Source of the DNA: Chrysomallon squamiferum
Lineage: Eukaryota; Mollusca; Gastropoda; Neomphalida; Peltospiridae
Direction of reading: 5' to 3'
Assembly: GCA_012295275.1 (NCBI GenBank)
Contig: CM022670.1
Coordinates: 3,657,264-3,719,263, forward strand
DNA: 62,000 nucleotides
This document shows positions 1 to 15,798 of the stretch, one piece after another. The notes beneath the pieces are model-generated. The model made no database searches. It worked only from the letters and a program-made list of their open reading frames with translations, and was not told the DNA's origin. The translations under genes and the position numbers were made by a program. Numbering within the stretch: position 1 is the first letter of the stretch; every line of letters begins with the position of its first letter.

Positions 1-244
1 ATAAAACATTTATGCTGACACAAAAATACACAAAAATTCACACATAAATGTGCAGACAAAAGATATTTAAACACACATGCATACAAAAGTCACATACTTC
101 ATAAGCATTAAGAGTTTATATAAAAGAACTCAAACAACAATAGTTAATTAATTAGCAACAGCAATATTGGTGACCATGACAACAACAGCAACAACAACAA
201 CAATAATAAAAATCTATTTCCTGCAGACAATTTTCTGTTCTAAC

Positions 245-480
245 CTTTAAACTTTCCTGTTTGTTTCTTGCCTCTTGGTGTAGCATCAGCATCGGCGCCG
301 TGATCCTGGAGAATGTCATCTATTGAGTCAACTGCTTCATACACAATGCTCACCACGCCTTTGTCTGTCTGGGTAGTCTCTGCTGTAACTGCTGAATCAA
401 TTTCACCTCCGTCCAAATCAGAGAAACAGGCAGCTGGTAAAAAATAATAACAACAAAAAAATAATAATAACAAAAAAAAT

Positions 481-524
<44 letters not shown>

Positions 525-869
525 CAATAATAATAATAACAACAAAATAACAATAATAATAATAATAATAGTCAAAGTACTATTACTACTACTAATAATA
601 ATAATAATTATTATTATTATTATTATAGTTGCAGTTGTACTATGATGATTATTACTACTACTAGAGGTAATACTAATATGCTACAACTAATAATAATTGT
701 ATTTGCAGAGCAGTACTCCCATTGCCATTACTACTACTACTACTACTACTACTAATAATAATAATAATAACAGTAGTAGTAGTAGTAGTAGTAGTGGTAG
801 CTGTAGGAGTTGTAGATTAGTAGCAGTAGTAGTAGTAATAGTAGCAGTAGTAGTAGTAGTAGCAGTAGC

Positions 870-900
<31 letters not shown>

Positions 901-3409
901 ATAGTAGTAGTAGTAGTAGCAACTTCAGTTATGAGGGTGTGGGAGAAATGGGGAGATGTTCATACAGGTGCACCAAACAGAACTGATCTAACAACCTAAC
1001 AAGCCTGAGACAAAACCAAAATCTGTAGCTCTAAACCACAGTCCATTTTTATCTATATCAAAGAAAAACAGAATCTGACCTTTCTGTGTTTACATGAAAT
1101 AATGGCAAATTTGTTAAGACAGAATCCAACATGACATAATGGAAATAACGAATATTAAAACCAACAGCCATCCTTAGTATGAAAACTTTTTTTATGGTAA
1201 TGATTAAACCATTTCACCTGATCAGATAGGGGAGAGAAAGGAGGAAAGAAAGAGGACTGAGATGATTAAGATCACTGACTTCATGTGTGTGACATTTCTT
1301 GAAGTGTTAATGATATCTCTGTGTCTCTAGATGTATTGAACAGATATGTAAGCTAACAAGTGTGATAAGTGTGATCTCGTTATAAATGTAAATGTAGATT
1401 TTTTTTTTTTTTTTTTAATTTCATTACTGTGCCCTTTGGAAATAGGGTAATTTGCTGTTTGAAAGATAAAATTAGATGTCTTTAAAAAAAAAAATAAAAA
1501 AAAAATAAAAAAAATTATGAAATAAAAAAATAAAAATAAAAATAAAAATAAAAATAAAAATAAAAATAAAATAAAATAATGAAATAAAATAAAATAAAAT
1601 AAAATAAAATAATGACTAAAAATAAAAATAAAAAAAATAAAATATAATAAAAAAAATAATAAAATAAAAATAAAATAACAAAATATTAAATCATAAATGT
1701 AATGTATTCTCTCTCTGTGTGTGTGTGTAATATTGTGGATTTACATAGTTTTGTGTGTCTATACTCACACTCATGCATACACACACAGACACACAGACAC
1801 ACACATACGTATGTATCTATGTATGTATCAAATACAATTTTGTGGTTGAAATAAAAAAAATAATAACAAAAAAAAGTTTAAAAAAGCAAAAATATTTAAA
1901 CATGACAGAACAAAACAAACAATATTCCAGGTCACTCTAACATCAATTATAAATTCTTAATTTCCGTGATCTGTTGTCAAATTTTCTTTCATTTTTATCA
2001 TCAACAAACAAAATTAACATCCACTGTGCCTGCTCAGAATGTTACATTATGATGTATGTAACTCTACCCCACAATAATTAACATCAATCCCGCTTTTCCA
2101 AAGCTGAAGATTACACGGCAATGTCAAGATGACAAAGAAACCAAATTATATTCTTACGAGGAATTCGGTTGATTTTAAACTAAGTTGACAACAAATTTCT
2201 TCTTGACTGTTCTGATTAATGTACTTCATATACTGTCACACTAGACATCACTGGTGACAACCACAGAAACAGAAAACTAAAATCAATAACTAATTAATAG
2301 TTTGTGTTGACGAAAACAAAGGGTGTCAGAATTGTCTGTCTTATTTGAAAATATTTTCATTTTTCTTAAGCAGTTTTAAAAAAAAAAGAAAAAAAGATAT
2401 AAATGAAAAATGAATGTTTGATTTTTAATAAAGTTGAAAATGGTAATTGAGAAGTCACATATTTGCTTAATCATAATTGCTCATTTTTCCAGTAACTTAA
2501 TAAATTTAATCATTTGACAGGTAATATCCATCACCTCCACTATGGCCATCAAATGTCTAATTGCTATGAGCTTGCATAGTTTATGTTAATTTAATAAAAT
2601 CAAACATTAGATGACATCATATGAAAAGAATAATGTTGCATCATAGTCTATTTTCATTCAAAGATGTAGTCATTTCAATGGATAAAATAGTGTAATTAAG
2701 AATAAGAAAAACAGTACCATTTCTTTCTCTTTTTTTTATAAATACTTATCCTTTGATTAAGAATTAATTGGAAACCAAATGTAAATATTATTTTTATGTC
2801 CTTAAAAATATATTGGAAGTCTGTATAAATGTTTCTCTTATGGTCAGCTTTATGTTGGATGTTCAAGAGTTGGAAATGGAAAGAATTTATTCATCCTCAA
2901 TCCCAGTGAAAAAAAAAAAAAAAATGTTATATACCGTTCTGCCGTAACAAATTGACTGTGATAGTTATATTCTTTATTATTTCAATATATTGTTTACTTA
3001 TTAATTTTAATTTTTATTTTGTTTATTAATATTATTCTAGACCTAAGTATTATGGATGGAGAAATCTAAGAAGTCCAGCTTTTAACCTTTTTAGAAATAA
3101 ATTCAAGGTTATGCAAAAACACCAATGTAAATTAACCCTGAGTTTGCTGTTAACATGCAATTTTCTCTTTCTATTAATCAGTCACTTTTATTACTTCACT
3201 TGACTGGTTTTCTTGCGTTGCTTTTAATCTTGTTAGTCTGAGGTTTTTTTTTTTTTCTTGTTTCACATCCCTCAGGAGATTTTAAATATTTAAACAAAAT
3301 GTTGAGATTTTAGCAGTGTTTCAAAAATCATTTTAAAAGATTTATTTTATTTTCTAAATTTATTTATTTATTTATTATTTCTCCATTTAAAAAAAAAAAA
3401 AAATTCCTG

Positions 3410-3457
<48 letters not shown>

Positions 3458-6400
3458 CTCTTGCTTTGGGAATAATGATGCTAACATTAAAAAATAAAAA
3501 AAATATATAAAAATAAAAAAGACAATTAAATCACTCATATCTGCACATGAATATTTTGCATTCTAACGATGCAGAAGACACAGCTCTTTTTTCTTTTCTT
3601 TCATTTTCAATTTTTTTTTTTTTTTTCATGAAGGAGCAGAAAAGAAAAATAAGTTTTAACAGTTACAAAAAAAAAAGAAAAGAAAGAAGAACAAATACAT
3701 AGAAGACAAAACTTAATGACATACAGTTACTGTTATTCTTTCTTACTAAATCTGTAATTTCTATTTAAAAAACAATGGTCAGAAAAGGAAACAATAAAGA
3801 GATGGGAGTAATGCAAATATCACTGTTACAAAACTCAGTGTGACTGTACTGAAGTAATAAGAAAGGGTTCATTCACATCAGACTGCTGTAGGTAATAAGT
3901 ATAACTGACTGTGTGTGTATCCTTGCAGCTGCTGATGTAAATAACAGATATACTCAGTGACCATTATTATCATGTAAAACATACATCCCATACTTGCAAG
4001 CCAAATACCTTTCTCTGCAGTCAAATGCATCTTTGTCCCTTCCTTTCAACTGTAACACTTATTAACCTCATCTTCTTCTTATTATTATTAATATTGTTGT
4101 TATTATTATTGTACTTCTATTTATATTTTTTCTTCTTTTTTTGTAGATGTTTTTTCTACACTACCACAAGAAAATTTTCATCAAATATTAAATCCATTTA
4201 TTTACTTACAATTTCAAATTCATATATCAATAATCTTAACATTATCAGCAGTCTGTAAAACTTACCAGCACTGTTCAGTTTTCCAGTGTCTGCTTCATCT
4301 GTCCCGCCAGATGCTGATGTCGTCTGCTCTGACTTCTGCTGCTGCTGCTCTAAAAGGACCTGTCTCTTTTCATTCAGTAGGTCCTGGAGCTCCTGTATCT
4401 CATTGGTGTCTTGAGAAGGTGACAGACTCAAATGGTCAGTCTTGGTTTCTTCAGCAGGCACAGATTTGGCTGAAGCAGTCACTTGTTCTGTTGTCTGGTT
4501 CTTTCCTGCTACATCAGAGCTGTCTTTAGTTATGTCTGTGTCTTGTTTCTTTTTCTTTCTTTTCTTGTTTCTGGTTCCTGAATGAACGAATAAATGAATG
4601 AATAAAAATGAACTAGAGAGAATGAATTAATGGTAGAATTGATGAATGAAAAAAACAACAAAAAAAACAACAACAGATGAAAGACCGAAAAAAAAGGGTA
4701 AATGTAGAATGAATTGATGAATGCTGGTTTAAATGAAACTCAACAAATGTTTAATAATAATTAAAAAAAATGTACATTGACTAATGTTTTACACATTATG
4801 ATTACTGGTTACAAGTTTCGTACATTTGATGTAACTAGAATGTAACTAGAATGGTAAAAAAAACCAAGGAAAGGTTAATCTTACAAAAGTATAACGAATC
4901 ATGTATCATGTCAGATCTAATACTGAAGAGAAAGAGAGATAGAAAAATAAAATAAAGGAAGGAAGAAAGAAAGAAAATTACTATGAAAGAAAACAAGGAA
5001 GAAACAAAGAAAACAATGTCAAGGGGAAAATAAAAATAACAACCAAATAAAAAGAAACCCAGTAACATAAAGACAGGGAGAAAGAAAAAAAACACAATCT
5101 CTACTGAGTAATTCTAGTCTAAATTGGACAAATCCATACAAACACAAACCTAGTTTTAAAATACATGAAGGACATCTTATTTTTTTAAATTAAAAATCAT
5201 TATAACACAAGTAGGCTACTATTTAACTATTTTTACAGAGATCTTTAGACACATTTCCAGATACACTGTGAACACTGTTTCATTATGATGTTATTAAATG
5301 TGTGTTGTAAATTAAACAGAAAGATCCTTGAGTGCATAGCCAAGTTTACTGAAAAATAATCTCAAACAATTATAAGTAAATGATTACATAAAATAAATAT
5401 ATATATATATAGTGTAATAATTAAAATGCAGATAAGAAAATTTTAAAAAGAGTTTAAATAACACATTTATTTAGTATTTTCTTCTTCTTCTTCTTCTTCT
5501 TCTTATTATTATTAAAATGGTTAACTTAATAAATCTTAGCTACCAAAATAAGGTTTAAATTTTAACTTCAAATTAAATCTTTGTTAACACCTTTATGAAA
5601 AAACAATTAAAAATTAAATAAAATTAATAATGATAAAAAAAAAAAAAAAAAATTACATTAAACTTAAAGATTGTTTTAAAGCCACTAATGAGTTATTTTC
5701 AAAACAATTATATCTTTTGGATAACATTCAAATATTTGTATGAGTTTTTAAATAAGTGTTTACTTTATTGAATAAAAAATAACATACTTTATATCCGTCT
5801 TTCCACAGATAGGAAAGGAAAACAAAATTTTTATATGAGTTTTTAAGTATGCTTTTACTCTGGTCAGTAAAAAATAATATATATTTTATATCAATCTTTC
5901 CATAGATAGGAAGGCACATACATAACATGGCTGTTGATAACCAAACACATTCAATGGTTGGAACGGCAAAAAACAAGTTGGGAAGTTGAAGATATTTGAT
6001 TCCTGGATTAACTAGGATTAAAACCAGTGGTCTAACAACTAAACCATGAAATACTCGCTAAGATTCAGAGTAAATCAATAAACATAAGAGACAACTGTTC
6101 TCTTCAGATGAGATATGACTTTGTGTCTCACTTTCTGACCATATCTGTCTGACATTATTTTTTATTTCTAATCATATTTTTCAAACTTCTTTTTTTGTTG
6201 TTATCTTTTTGTTACTGGGTTTCTTTTTATTTGGTTGTTATTTTTATCTTCCCCTTGACATTCTGTTTTCCTTTTTTCTTCCTTCCTTCTTTTGTTTCAT
6301 AGGTTTTTCTATCTGTGGTATCTTGTTGTGACACATCTGTCTATCTGTGGTATCTTGTTATGATGCATCTATCTGTGATATTAGCTCAGTGACATATCTT

Positions 6401-8024
6401 TCTATTGCTGATATTATCTTGTCATGACATATTGTTCTATCACTGATATTATCACACTGTGACATATCTGTCTGTGATATTATCTCTCACTTTCTGTCCA
6501 CTCTGTCTGTGATAATATCTCATACTTTTTGACATATCTTTGTTTATCTGTCTTTTCTTTCCAATAACTCAAAATTAAACAAGCATTTATTTTCATTTGT
6601 ACTGATGCTTATGTAAACATCAGGTTTCTTATGAGTTTGCACATGAAAGTAAAAAAACAAAAAAATGTTAACATGTAAGTTTAGATTACAGTAAATAGCT
6701 CTTAAATTTCTCTTCCTCCTTTTTAAAAAAAAAAAAAAAACCCAGAAAAAAACAAAAGAAAACTTGAATCAATCAATAATTGCTGTTGACTACCTGCTAA
6801 ACACTAATAAACAAAAGCAGTTATTTCATCTGCTGTGGCAATATGTTTTACTCGAGACCATAATGGAATCTGTCCACAGACAGCAATTATCTAATTCCAA
6901 CGTTCCAAACGAGAAAGAAAAGGAAAATATTTATGCACACACGTGGCCCATTATTAGCGCACAATGAAAATGCTTGTACACGAAGCATCCATTATCGTGC
7001 ACCACAAAGGGTTAATCTCCGCGTAACAACTCTGCGGTCTCGTGACATTTGCTTAATCACAGACCAGGCTGATTTTATTAAAGATGGAAAACTGCAGGCA
7101 GAGGTTTCAACTGAGCTGTGGCTCTCTGGTGGTTAATTCAATCAGATGTGCAACAACAACATCAGACAGGACATTTTGGGTATAACAGAGCAGAGGGTGC
7201 AGTGGCCTTCAGTCAAACCAATTTCACTGACACAAGCATCTGTCACTTTACTTAAACAAATCTGTGAGAAGTGGGGATGGGGTGAAGGGGTTTTGTTGTT
7301 GTTGTCTTTATCATTATGTTATTACTGTAACTTTGATGATTTTTTGTTTTTCTTTTACAGTGGTAATTCTGAATCCTGATTTAGTTTAAACTCTCTTATC
7401 ATCATCATCATCATCATCATCATCATTATTATTAATGTTATTATTGTTGATATTATTATTATTGTTTTTATTATTATTATTATTATCATTATTATTATTA
7501 TTATTATTATTATTACTGTTATTACCATCATCATCATTATTCATTATGTTTATTACTGTTATTTTTTTTCAACTGAATCATTTTCATTATATTAATTATT
7601 ATTCTGCAGATGTAACAGCAATTTGATTAATGCCTGAAGAACAGTAATGGACCATACATAACCTCACAACTTTCTCCTAGATCTACATATATATATATAT
7701 ATATACACATATACAGTATACATACTCCTTAATAGTTGCTAATAACATCACTAACTGTAAGTGCCTGAGTACTGATAGTGTAATGTAAGTATTAGATGTA
7801 GACTGTGTCTCTAAATGAATACACCAGTATTAGATGAAACCTGACAAGTTTCTGTGGGCTTCTTACGTTTCAGGTAGAATGTTTTTTTTTATGTATTTAC
7901 AACACTCATACATCTCATTTGATTTATGAACACCAACTGGATCTCTTCTACAATACTTCCAGTTCAGAAAGAACACTTCAAATATAAATAATGATAATAA
8001 TGATGATAATAATAATAATGAATG

Positions 8025-8070
<46 letters not shown>

Positions 8071-9669
8071 CAGTGATAATAATAATGATAATAATAACAA
8101 TAGTAATAATAAGAAGAAGAAAAAAGAAAAAAGAAAACAAATATATATATATATTGCATACACACCCCAAAAAAAAAGAAAAAAAAAAGATGGCATGTGT
8201 GCATCTGTATAAAATTTCCTTTGTAAACAAAGATACTGATACAGAATACAGACAGCCAGAAAACGACACAAAGATGTACAGAGATAGATATGTGAAATAC
8301 ACAGTTATGCATAAACTGAATAAACAGCAAACACCCTCTGTGCTGAACACTTTCAGACAGCACACCCATGACAAATATGCTTAAACCTTCAACGACTTCA
8401 CATAATTAATGATGTGGTGTTAACAGTTGGAAGAACAAACAATTAGTTAAATAACCCATGCGAGGAGGAGTGATCTGACAAAGTCTTGTGTTCGCGTGTG
8501 CACTTTAGCTTAACTTATCTACATTTATCTTTTCTTAGTTCACCTAAGATGACCCTCGCCTCAAATTACTGTTCATTATGCATTCTCAGTAAGTAATATG
8601 ATCCATGGTACTATTATGCAAGCAACAAAAAAAAAAAGAAAAGAAAGGAATCTGACTTGGTGTAATGTTATTCTAAGACATAAAAAGGTATTGTTAATCA
8701 GTGTCACTGTAACTCTCAGTGCAAAACACACATACAGTGTACTTTGTGTGATGTGTGTCATCCATGTATATATTTAACAAATGAAAATTTTAATAAAAAT
8801 GCTTTTAATTTAGTTGATGTTAACATCAGAATGCATTTTTACTATGAAAGATTGAATAACAAATTTAACCAAAAAACAAATAAGTAATATGTAAATTATT
8901 ATTTTATTTTTTTTGAAACACAAAAAAAAAAAAAAAAAATTAATTATCTCAATCAGTTTAATTTTATAATTTCAAAAACATAACAACAATTAATTTGTAT
9001 TGCTTAAACAGTAAATAGAGAGTTAACTGGAAAGGTAAACAGTACTTAACATGTCTAACTTTTAACATTTAACACATACTGATGGTGAAAGAATAGATAA
9101 AATGAGAAATGGGGGTTTAGGAATTAAAGATTTGACAGACTAGGATGTGGAACTACAGGTAGAAAAAAGATAACTCGATCCATCTATGACAGAGAACTGG
9201 TTAGAACTGGAGAAACGTGGTTTACAAAGTGAACACAAGCCTACCTAAAACTGCTTTAGGTGCAGTGGAGATGTTCCAGCACTGCAGCGTGCTGTCAAAG
9301 CCCCCACTGAAAACCACGTCAGGGTTGATGCCGCTCCAGGCAACACTCAACAAGCGCTGGAAGTGTCCTGTGTACTGCTTTTTAGCTTCCCCTGTTCTTA
9401 CATCCCACACCTTTCAAAGGAAAAAGAAGATAATAACGACTTTTTGTTATTTAATAAAGATGGGAAAAACATTATCTGAAAATATTTTAATACTAATCAT
9501 TTCTTCTGACTAACGTATGACAATGACTTGAAAGTTTTCAAAATACATTTAAGGTATTTATTTGAACCAGTACATATAATTTAAATACACATAGATTCCA
9601 CTGCATCTGAAACCATTCAACATGTGTTTATTAAAATTTCACACGCACATACACACCTACATATATTTA

Positions 9670-9703
<34 letters not shown>

Positions 9704-10162
9704 TACACAAACTCACATAGAATTATGCACACACATACACTCACTGTCTCATATACATACAAACTGCACACACATACTTACTTAAACAGAATTTAATTCA
9801 CACAATATTTACCCACCTAGATAAAAACATTAACAACTAAATAAATAAAATAAAAAACAAATGAACAGACTCACAAAGGCCAAGCTGTCATATCCTACAG
9901 ACACCAACTGCCCGTCCATGTGAGGATTCCAGGACAGATCAGTGACTCGAATGCAGTGTCCTTCCAACTTCCTCACCCCATGACTGATAGTCAGTGGCTT
10001 GTCCACGTTAAAGTCTTTGTCTAAATAAATAAATAAATAAATAAACAAACAAAAGCATACATAAAAATATAAACAAATAATCAAACAAACAGATTGACAC
10101 AAAAATAAATGGCTGCAGCACTACTATCTGGTTTCCAGCTTATGTCAGATCGTCATGTGTTC

Positions 10163-10205
<43 letters not shown>

Positions 10206-10362
10206 TGCAAATAAACTAAAATTATTGGGGAAAAAAATAATATGTTAAAGTTTTAAATAAACTAATGAGAATCAATAAATGATAATTTTCATAATATATA
10301 ATAATATACATCCATTAGTATTATGTGCTCTCAGAGTAATTTTTTTTATTATTCATATGATC

Positions 10363-10399
<37 letters not shown>

Positions 10400-12325
10400 T
10401 TACTAATAATTTCTTTTCTGTATCTATTATTTAAATTGTGAATTCATTAATAATAAAAAGAAAATTAAAAAATTAAAAAAAACAAATCAAAATAAAAATT
10501 TTTAAAATCTACAATTACCCCAGGAAAATTGTATGTCATTTTTATTAACATTAAACAGTAATTTACAACTATTAACATGTTCCTGCCAATGAAACGCTCA
10601 AATTTAACTGAACCAGTCAGTCAAAAATATGTTATAAATATAATAATTATGTACTTGCTGCTAAGGGAAATAACTCTGCTACCCACTACTAATTAAATAA
10701 ATTTAAGAAAAACTGAACAAATAACATTAAAATTTTCAGTATAATTAGTCTGCATATGACATCCACTTCATTTTAAAAACAATGTGCACATAATAGATAT
10801 ATATATAATTCAAAATACTACTTACCAAACAACTGTGTCAAGTCAACTATTTGGATGTCAGAGTCACAGGCTCCTGATGCCACCCAGTGTTGACAAGGTG
10901 ACCCGCCTGGTGACTGTGCAGTGAACTGTGGGTGCCAGACGATGGTGTTAACCAGCTTTCGATGGAGGTTGATCGTACACATCAGCTTGAAGGTAGAAAC
11001 TTGGAAAATTTCTACTGTGCTGAAAATAACATTGTAATATGATATGTAACAATAATAATCAAATAAAAAACAAAAAGCTCGAAAGGGTTTTTGGAAAATA
11101 AAATAAAATAAAATAAAATAAAATAAAATAAAATAAAATAAAATAAAATAAAATAAAATAAAAAGAAAAGAAAAGAAAAGAACAAAGAAATCAGTAATTA
11201 TAATTCAAGACTAGATTTAAACTGTAATCACAGAACTGATAATCCAATTAGTAAAAAAAAGAAAAGGAAATGTACATATTTTTAGTATATTTGTTAAGAC
11301 AAAGTAAACAAAATCAAAATAATTTTGCCTGAACACATTATGCGGTATGTAAGTGTTTTCAAATGTATTTTTATTTACCTTTTTCCAATTCTAGCCAGTG
11401 TTAAATAATTGTTCTATCTAAAGCAGTGGCATTAGCACTCCTGTTTATGGGAAAGTAAATTTAAATAGATGCTTGCTGCTAAGAGTATCCTGCTCCCATA
11501 ATAACATTACACAATCAAATAACTTAAGTAATCTGTATTAATATAAAATCTATTAAGAAGCTGACATTAATTGATCTATATTAAACACAACATACAGGCT
11601 GAATGGCAGTTTTCAAAACAGGAAAAGTAAATTAAAGTGTATCACTCACCCATCTTCATTTCCAATGGCCACAGCACTGTTATCTGGTTTCCAGCCTATC
11701 TCAGTTTGTCCAGATGTGTTCTTAATAACAATAATATATTATTATAATAATAATAATAATAATAACAATAACAATAATAAAAATAAAGATAATGATAATG
11801 ATGATAGTAATAACAATAATAATGACAATGGTATTAATATTAATTCAAATTCTAGGCAATCAACAACATCAACAGTTTTGATAACTTTTGAGTTTTTAAA
11901 TATTGTGCAAATTTAATTTTTCAAAGGACCATATGTTATGTATTTTATACCTAACAACAATTTATTTCATTCAAAAAAAAATGGTCTGCCATGACTTATG
12001 GAAAATAAGAGGTAACAGATCAAGAATAAGCTGATTTTATTTAACAAGTGAATATCAACTCTATGATAAGCTATTTGAAATCAGACAGGTTTATCTCCTA
12101 ATTATCCCAGTAATACTATTGTGCTGATTGTTACACACATACCACTTTCTCATTCACATCTGCTATAACTTTGGTGATGTTGGTTGCCTCTGTACTGAAT
12201 GCATGAGGAAAATGTTCAAATATTTTACCATCTCCATTAGAATACAAACTAACAGCTGCCTGGCTTTCTGAAAGTAAACAATAATAATAATCGTAATAAT
12301 AATAATAATAGTAACAATAATAATA

Positions 12326-12373
<48 letters not shown>

Positions 12374-12667
12374 TAATAATAGTAATAATAATAATAATAA
12401 TAGTAACAATAATAATAATGATGATGAAGAATAACAATGGTGATGATGATGATGATGACGATATAAAGAAGAAAGAAAAATATTTAAATAACATCAGCAA
12501 TAGACTATTAAGCTCTGCCCTTAATAACAATAACAAGCAGAAGATGAAACAACTTAATAATAATAATAATTTGAAGAACCAAACTAACAATAATAAGAAA
12601 CAACATCAACAACAACAACAACAGTAATAGTAATAGTATAATAATAATAATAATAAATAAAAAAACA

Positions 12668-12708
<41 letters not shown>

Positions 12709-15700
12709 TCAACAACAACAACAATAATCTTTGTTATTCAGTTCAAAATGTATTTCCTATGCCTAGTTAGTTTTTAAAAGTTAAATACTAAAAAGTGTTG
12801 AAAAAGTTTAAACAAATACATTTAAAATCTGAATCATCCATTCTTACATTTACAGATAAATAATAAAACAGCATTCCCCAAACAGCTATAATAAAACAGC
12901 ATTCCCCAAACAGCTACACCAAGCCCAGATGTTTTAATTAAGTGTAACATAATAACATTTACAACCAACTAAAGCAAATAAGTTTCTTACCTGAATCCTT
13001 GGATGGTGGGCCCCAAGCTACTACATAAACAGTTCGTCTGTGAAATGTGACTGACGATTTGGGTGGTCTGAAATATCAGATTTACACATATTTACTTTAT
13101 GTTATTATAACAAATATAGATAACACAGATTTTTATTTCAGTATTTATTCTTGATACTATTTGTTTTTAAAGCTTGTTTTTTGGGGGAGGTTTTTATTTT
13201 TTATTATTGTTGTTGTTGTTGTTGTGGTGGTGGTGGTAGTGGAGATGGTATTGGTTTGAAAAGATCAACTAAGTACAGCAGTTATATTTTATCATTAACA
13301 ATTAGTTTTTAACTATTTTTGAGATAGTAACATGTATTTATGTATGTATGTAATTAAGTAAGTATGCAAGTTTGTATGTATGTGTCATTTAAAATAAGTA
13401 GTTAACAATAAAATATAATAAATGGAAAAGTGATATATTTTTCAAAAATAAAATAAAAAACAAAGATTTAATTATAAGGATTAAAACAATTACAATAATA
13501 AATTTGAGGGAACAGACACCTTTTTTTTTTTTTTTTTTTTTTAATTAATTTAATTGAATTTAAAAAATAACAAAATAAAACAAAAATATAAAACTTACCT
13601 GTTGGTCAAGACATCAAAAACCCCAATTCTTCCATCATCTGTACCAAAAGCTATCATTCCTTCTTTAGATGGATGCCAGGAAAGCTAGATAATACAAAAC
13701 TGTCTGTAATAGTCTACCTCAGATACATTACACTGGCATACAAAAAACATGAAATACATTTCTAAATAAATAATGAATTATGAATATTATTTTGGTGATA
13801 ATTCTTTGTCAATTTTATTTTTTTTCATTTCTTAAATCCTTTTTATATATTTTTAATAGTTAAAATTATTTAAAAACATACTGTAACTGATACAGGAAAA
13901 TTTAAAAATTAAAGAAACAAACAAAAAAAGTGTTTTGAATAAAAGTAACAGATCCATCAAACAGTTTTAAATACAAATGTTTTATATAGTTCTTTTTATC
14001 ATTATGGTACAAATACATATAATGATAATAGTGACCATGCATAATTAAACCCTGAAAAAATCATGTCCTGTAATAATTCCAGTAATACCAATATACTGTA
14101 ATGAAAATGAAAGACTGAATATAATTATAGCAAACAGTGTAATAATATACTCAGTCTTGTAAGGTTTTTTTTAGTTAATGTTACTCTTTCTTTTCTATAT
14201 GAAAAAGGATAATGTCATTATTTACTTAATTAATTATTTGTATCACAAACAGTACTTTTTAAATCCAAAGTAATTTCAGTCAACATAAATAAATGCAGAG
14301 TGTTTAATTTTTAGATTTCTTTCACTGTCTAGACTCACTGCAGTGACTTTAGACTTCAGTCCTTGCCAGATGGTGTTGACATCAAACTTGTTGTTCTTGT
14401 TGTTAGTGTTCCAAACCCTGATCGTATTATCACCAACACCGACAGCAACATAACCTGCAACCACAATAATAAATATTTTATTTTTTGTAAAGATTTCTAA
14501 CCTTCTTAAATTCTATCTAATGTTTGATACATCTTTGATTTTATCATTTATTTATTTTAAGAAATTCACTGCTGCAGAAATGTTGGTCAAAGTGATGAAA
14601 ATGGACACTATCTGATTTCAACACTGTCAAAAGTGACCACAGGACTGGTCATCTCCTGTGTATTTCATCATTTAAGACTTGTCAACAGCTAAGTCATGTC
14701 ATAATCTCCAAAGTGACTATATTGTTTTTACCCCAGATATCAAACTTATTCATGTTTTTACCCCAGATATCAAACTTATTCATATTTTTTTATTTAAGCT
14801 TTTAAACCTTTTCTCTTTTCTTTCTTTATTTCTTTGCTTTATCCAAATTTCATTTTATATATTTTTTGGTTTTATTTTAAATCTTGATTAGGAAATATAA
14901 ATAATAAAATTTAAATTATCCTATAAAAATGTTGAAAGATTCAGGAGCATACCTGGGTCAACAGGTGAAACACAAATATTGTAAACATGGCCGCCTAGTG
15001 AAGGAATATAGAATTTTGATGTCAAACTGGAAAAATCCCATGCCATTATCTACAAGATATAAAAAAAAAAAGAAAAAAATTTGGTTATTTTAAATTACAT
15101 TAATAAGAACATTAATTACATTTCATTATTTTAAATTTTTTGATTTGTATAACATCGAGATAAACAAGAATATAACAAACATAAATGCACATTAAAATAA
15201 GTTAACACATATCCAGTATTAAAATGTGACACAATCTATCAAGTTACACAAGAAACAAAGATCTGTATTTATATTAAAAAGAAATTTATCATCAGTTTTA
15301 CACTTACTTTAGCAAAAAGAAATTTAGAAACCTAAAATAATATAATTTTATGATCTATATTGGTGATTAACATAGTCTTGAATGCAGTGAGTTCTGATCT
15401 GAAGGTTTGTAAACAGAAATGCCTTGTGTTGTTTGAGCTTGATTCATGACAAATGTAATAATTACTTTGTAATGTAATCCTGACTGTGCATTTCATTCAC
15501 ACATACAAATATAACTTTACATACACATACATTCATACATTATGTATAAAAATAAACATACATTCATATATTATACATATAAATACACATTTATATAACC
15601 ATACATACATTCATATAAATAAACGAACATATAAATATAACTATACATATATATAAATAAAACTATACATACATACATATTCATACATTATATATATAAA

Positions 15701-15762
15701 TCTATATACACACAGATATAACCATACATACATACATACACATACATAAATACATACATACA

Positions 15763-15798
<36 letters not shown>

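Larger units (their letters stand above)
434..4265 (-). other. GEMIN5 intron 15: low-complexity sequence
   Basis: No additional exon is recognisable. The intron holds a long compound triplet block (440-930), an (AAAAT)-type A-rich block (about 1480-1690), a short CA/TATG patch near 1760-1830, an (ATT)n tract at 3413-3455 and several poly-A/T runs. The rest is unremarkable AT-rich sequence. Confidence 0.7.
4578..9244 (-). other. GEMIN5 intron 14: large intron with minisatellite and microsatellites
   Basis: This 4.7-kb intron separates the WD40-coding exons from the linker-coding exon 15. It contains an imperfect minisatellite at 6309-6540, a TCA/TTA block at 7399-7520, an (AT)n at 7687-7706 and an (AAT)n block at 7987-8110. 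The segment 6800-7140 is less repetitive and contains some CpG, but I see no exon with plausible splice sites and phase. Confidence 0.65.

Noticed and set aside
7863-8384. Several overlapping ORFs up to 168 codons on both strands
   Set aside because: They are translations of an (AAT)n microsatellite (poly-Tyr, poly-Ile, poly-Asn) with no family resemblance.
9217-9513. 98-codon plus-strand ORF
   Set aside because: Antisense of GEMIN5 exon 14, whose WD40 reading (GHFQRLLSVAWSG) is unambiguous.
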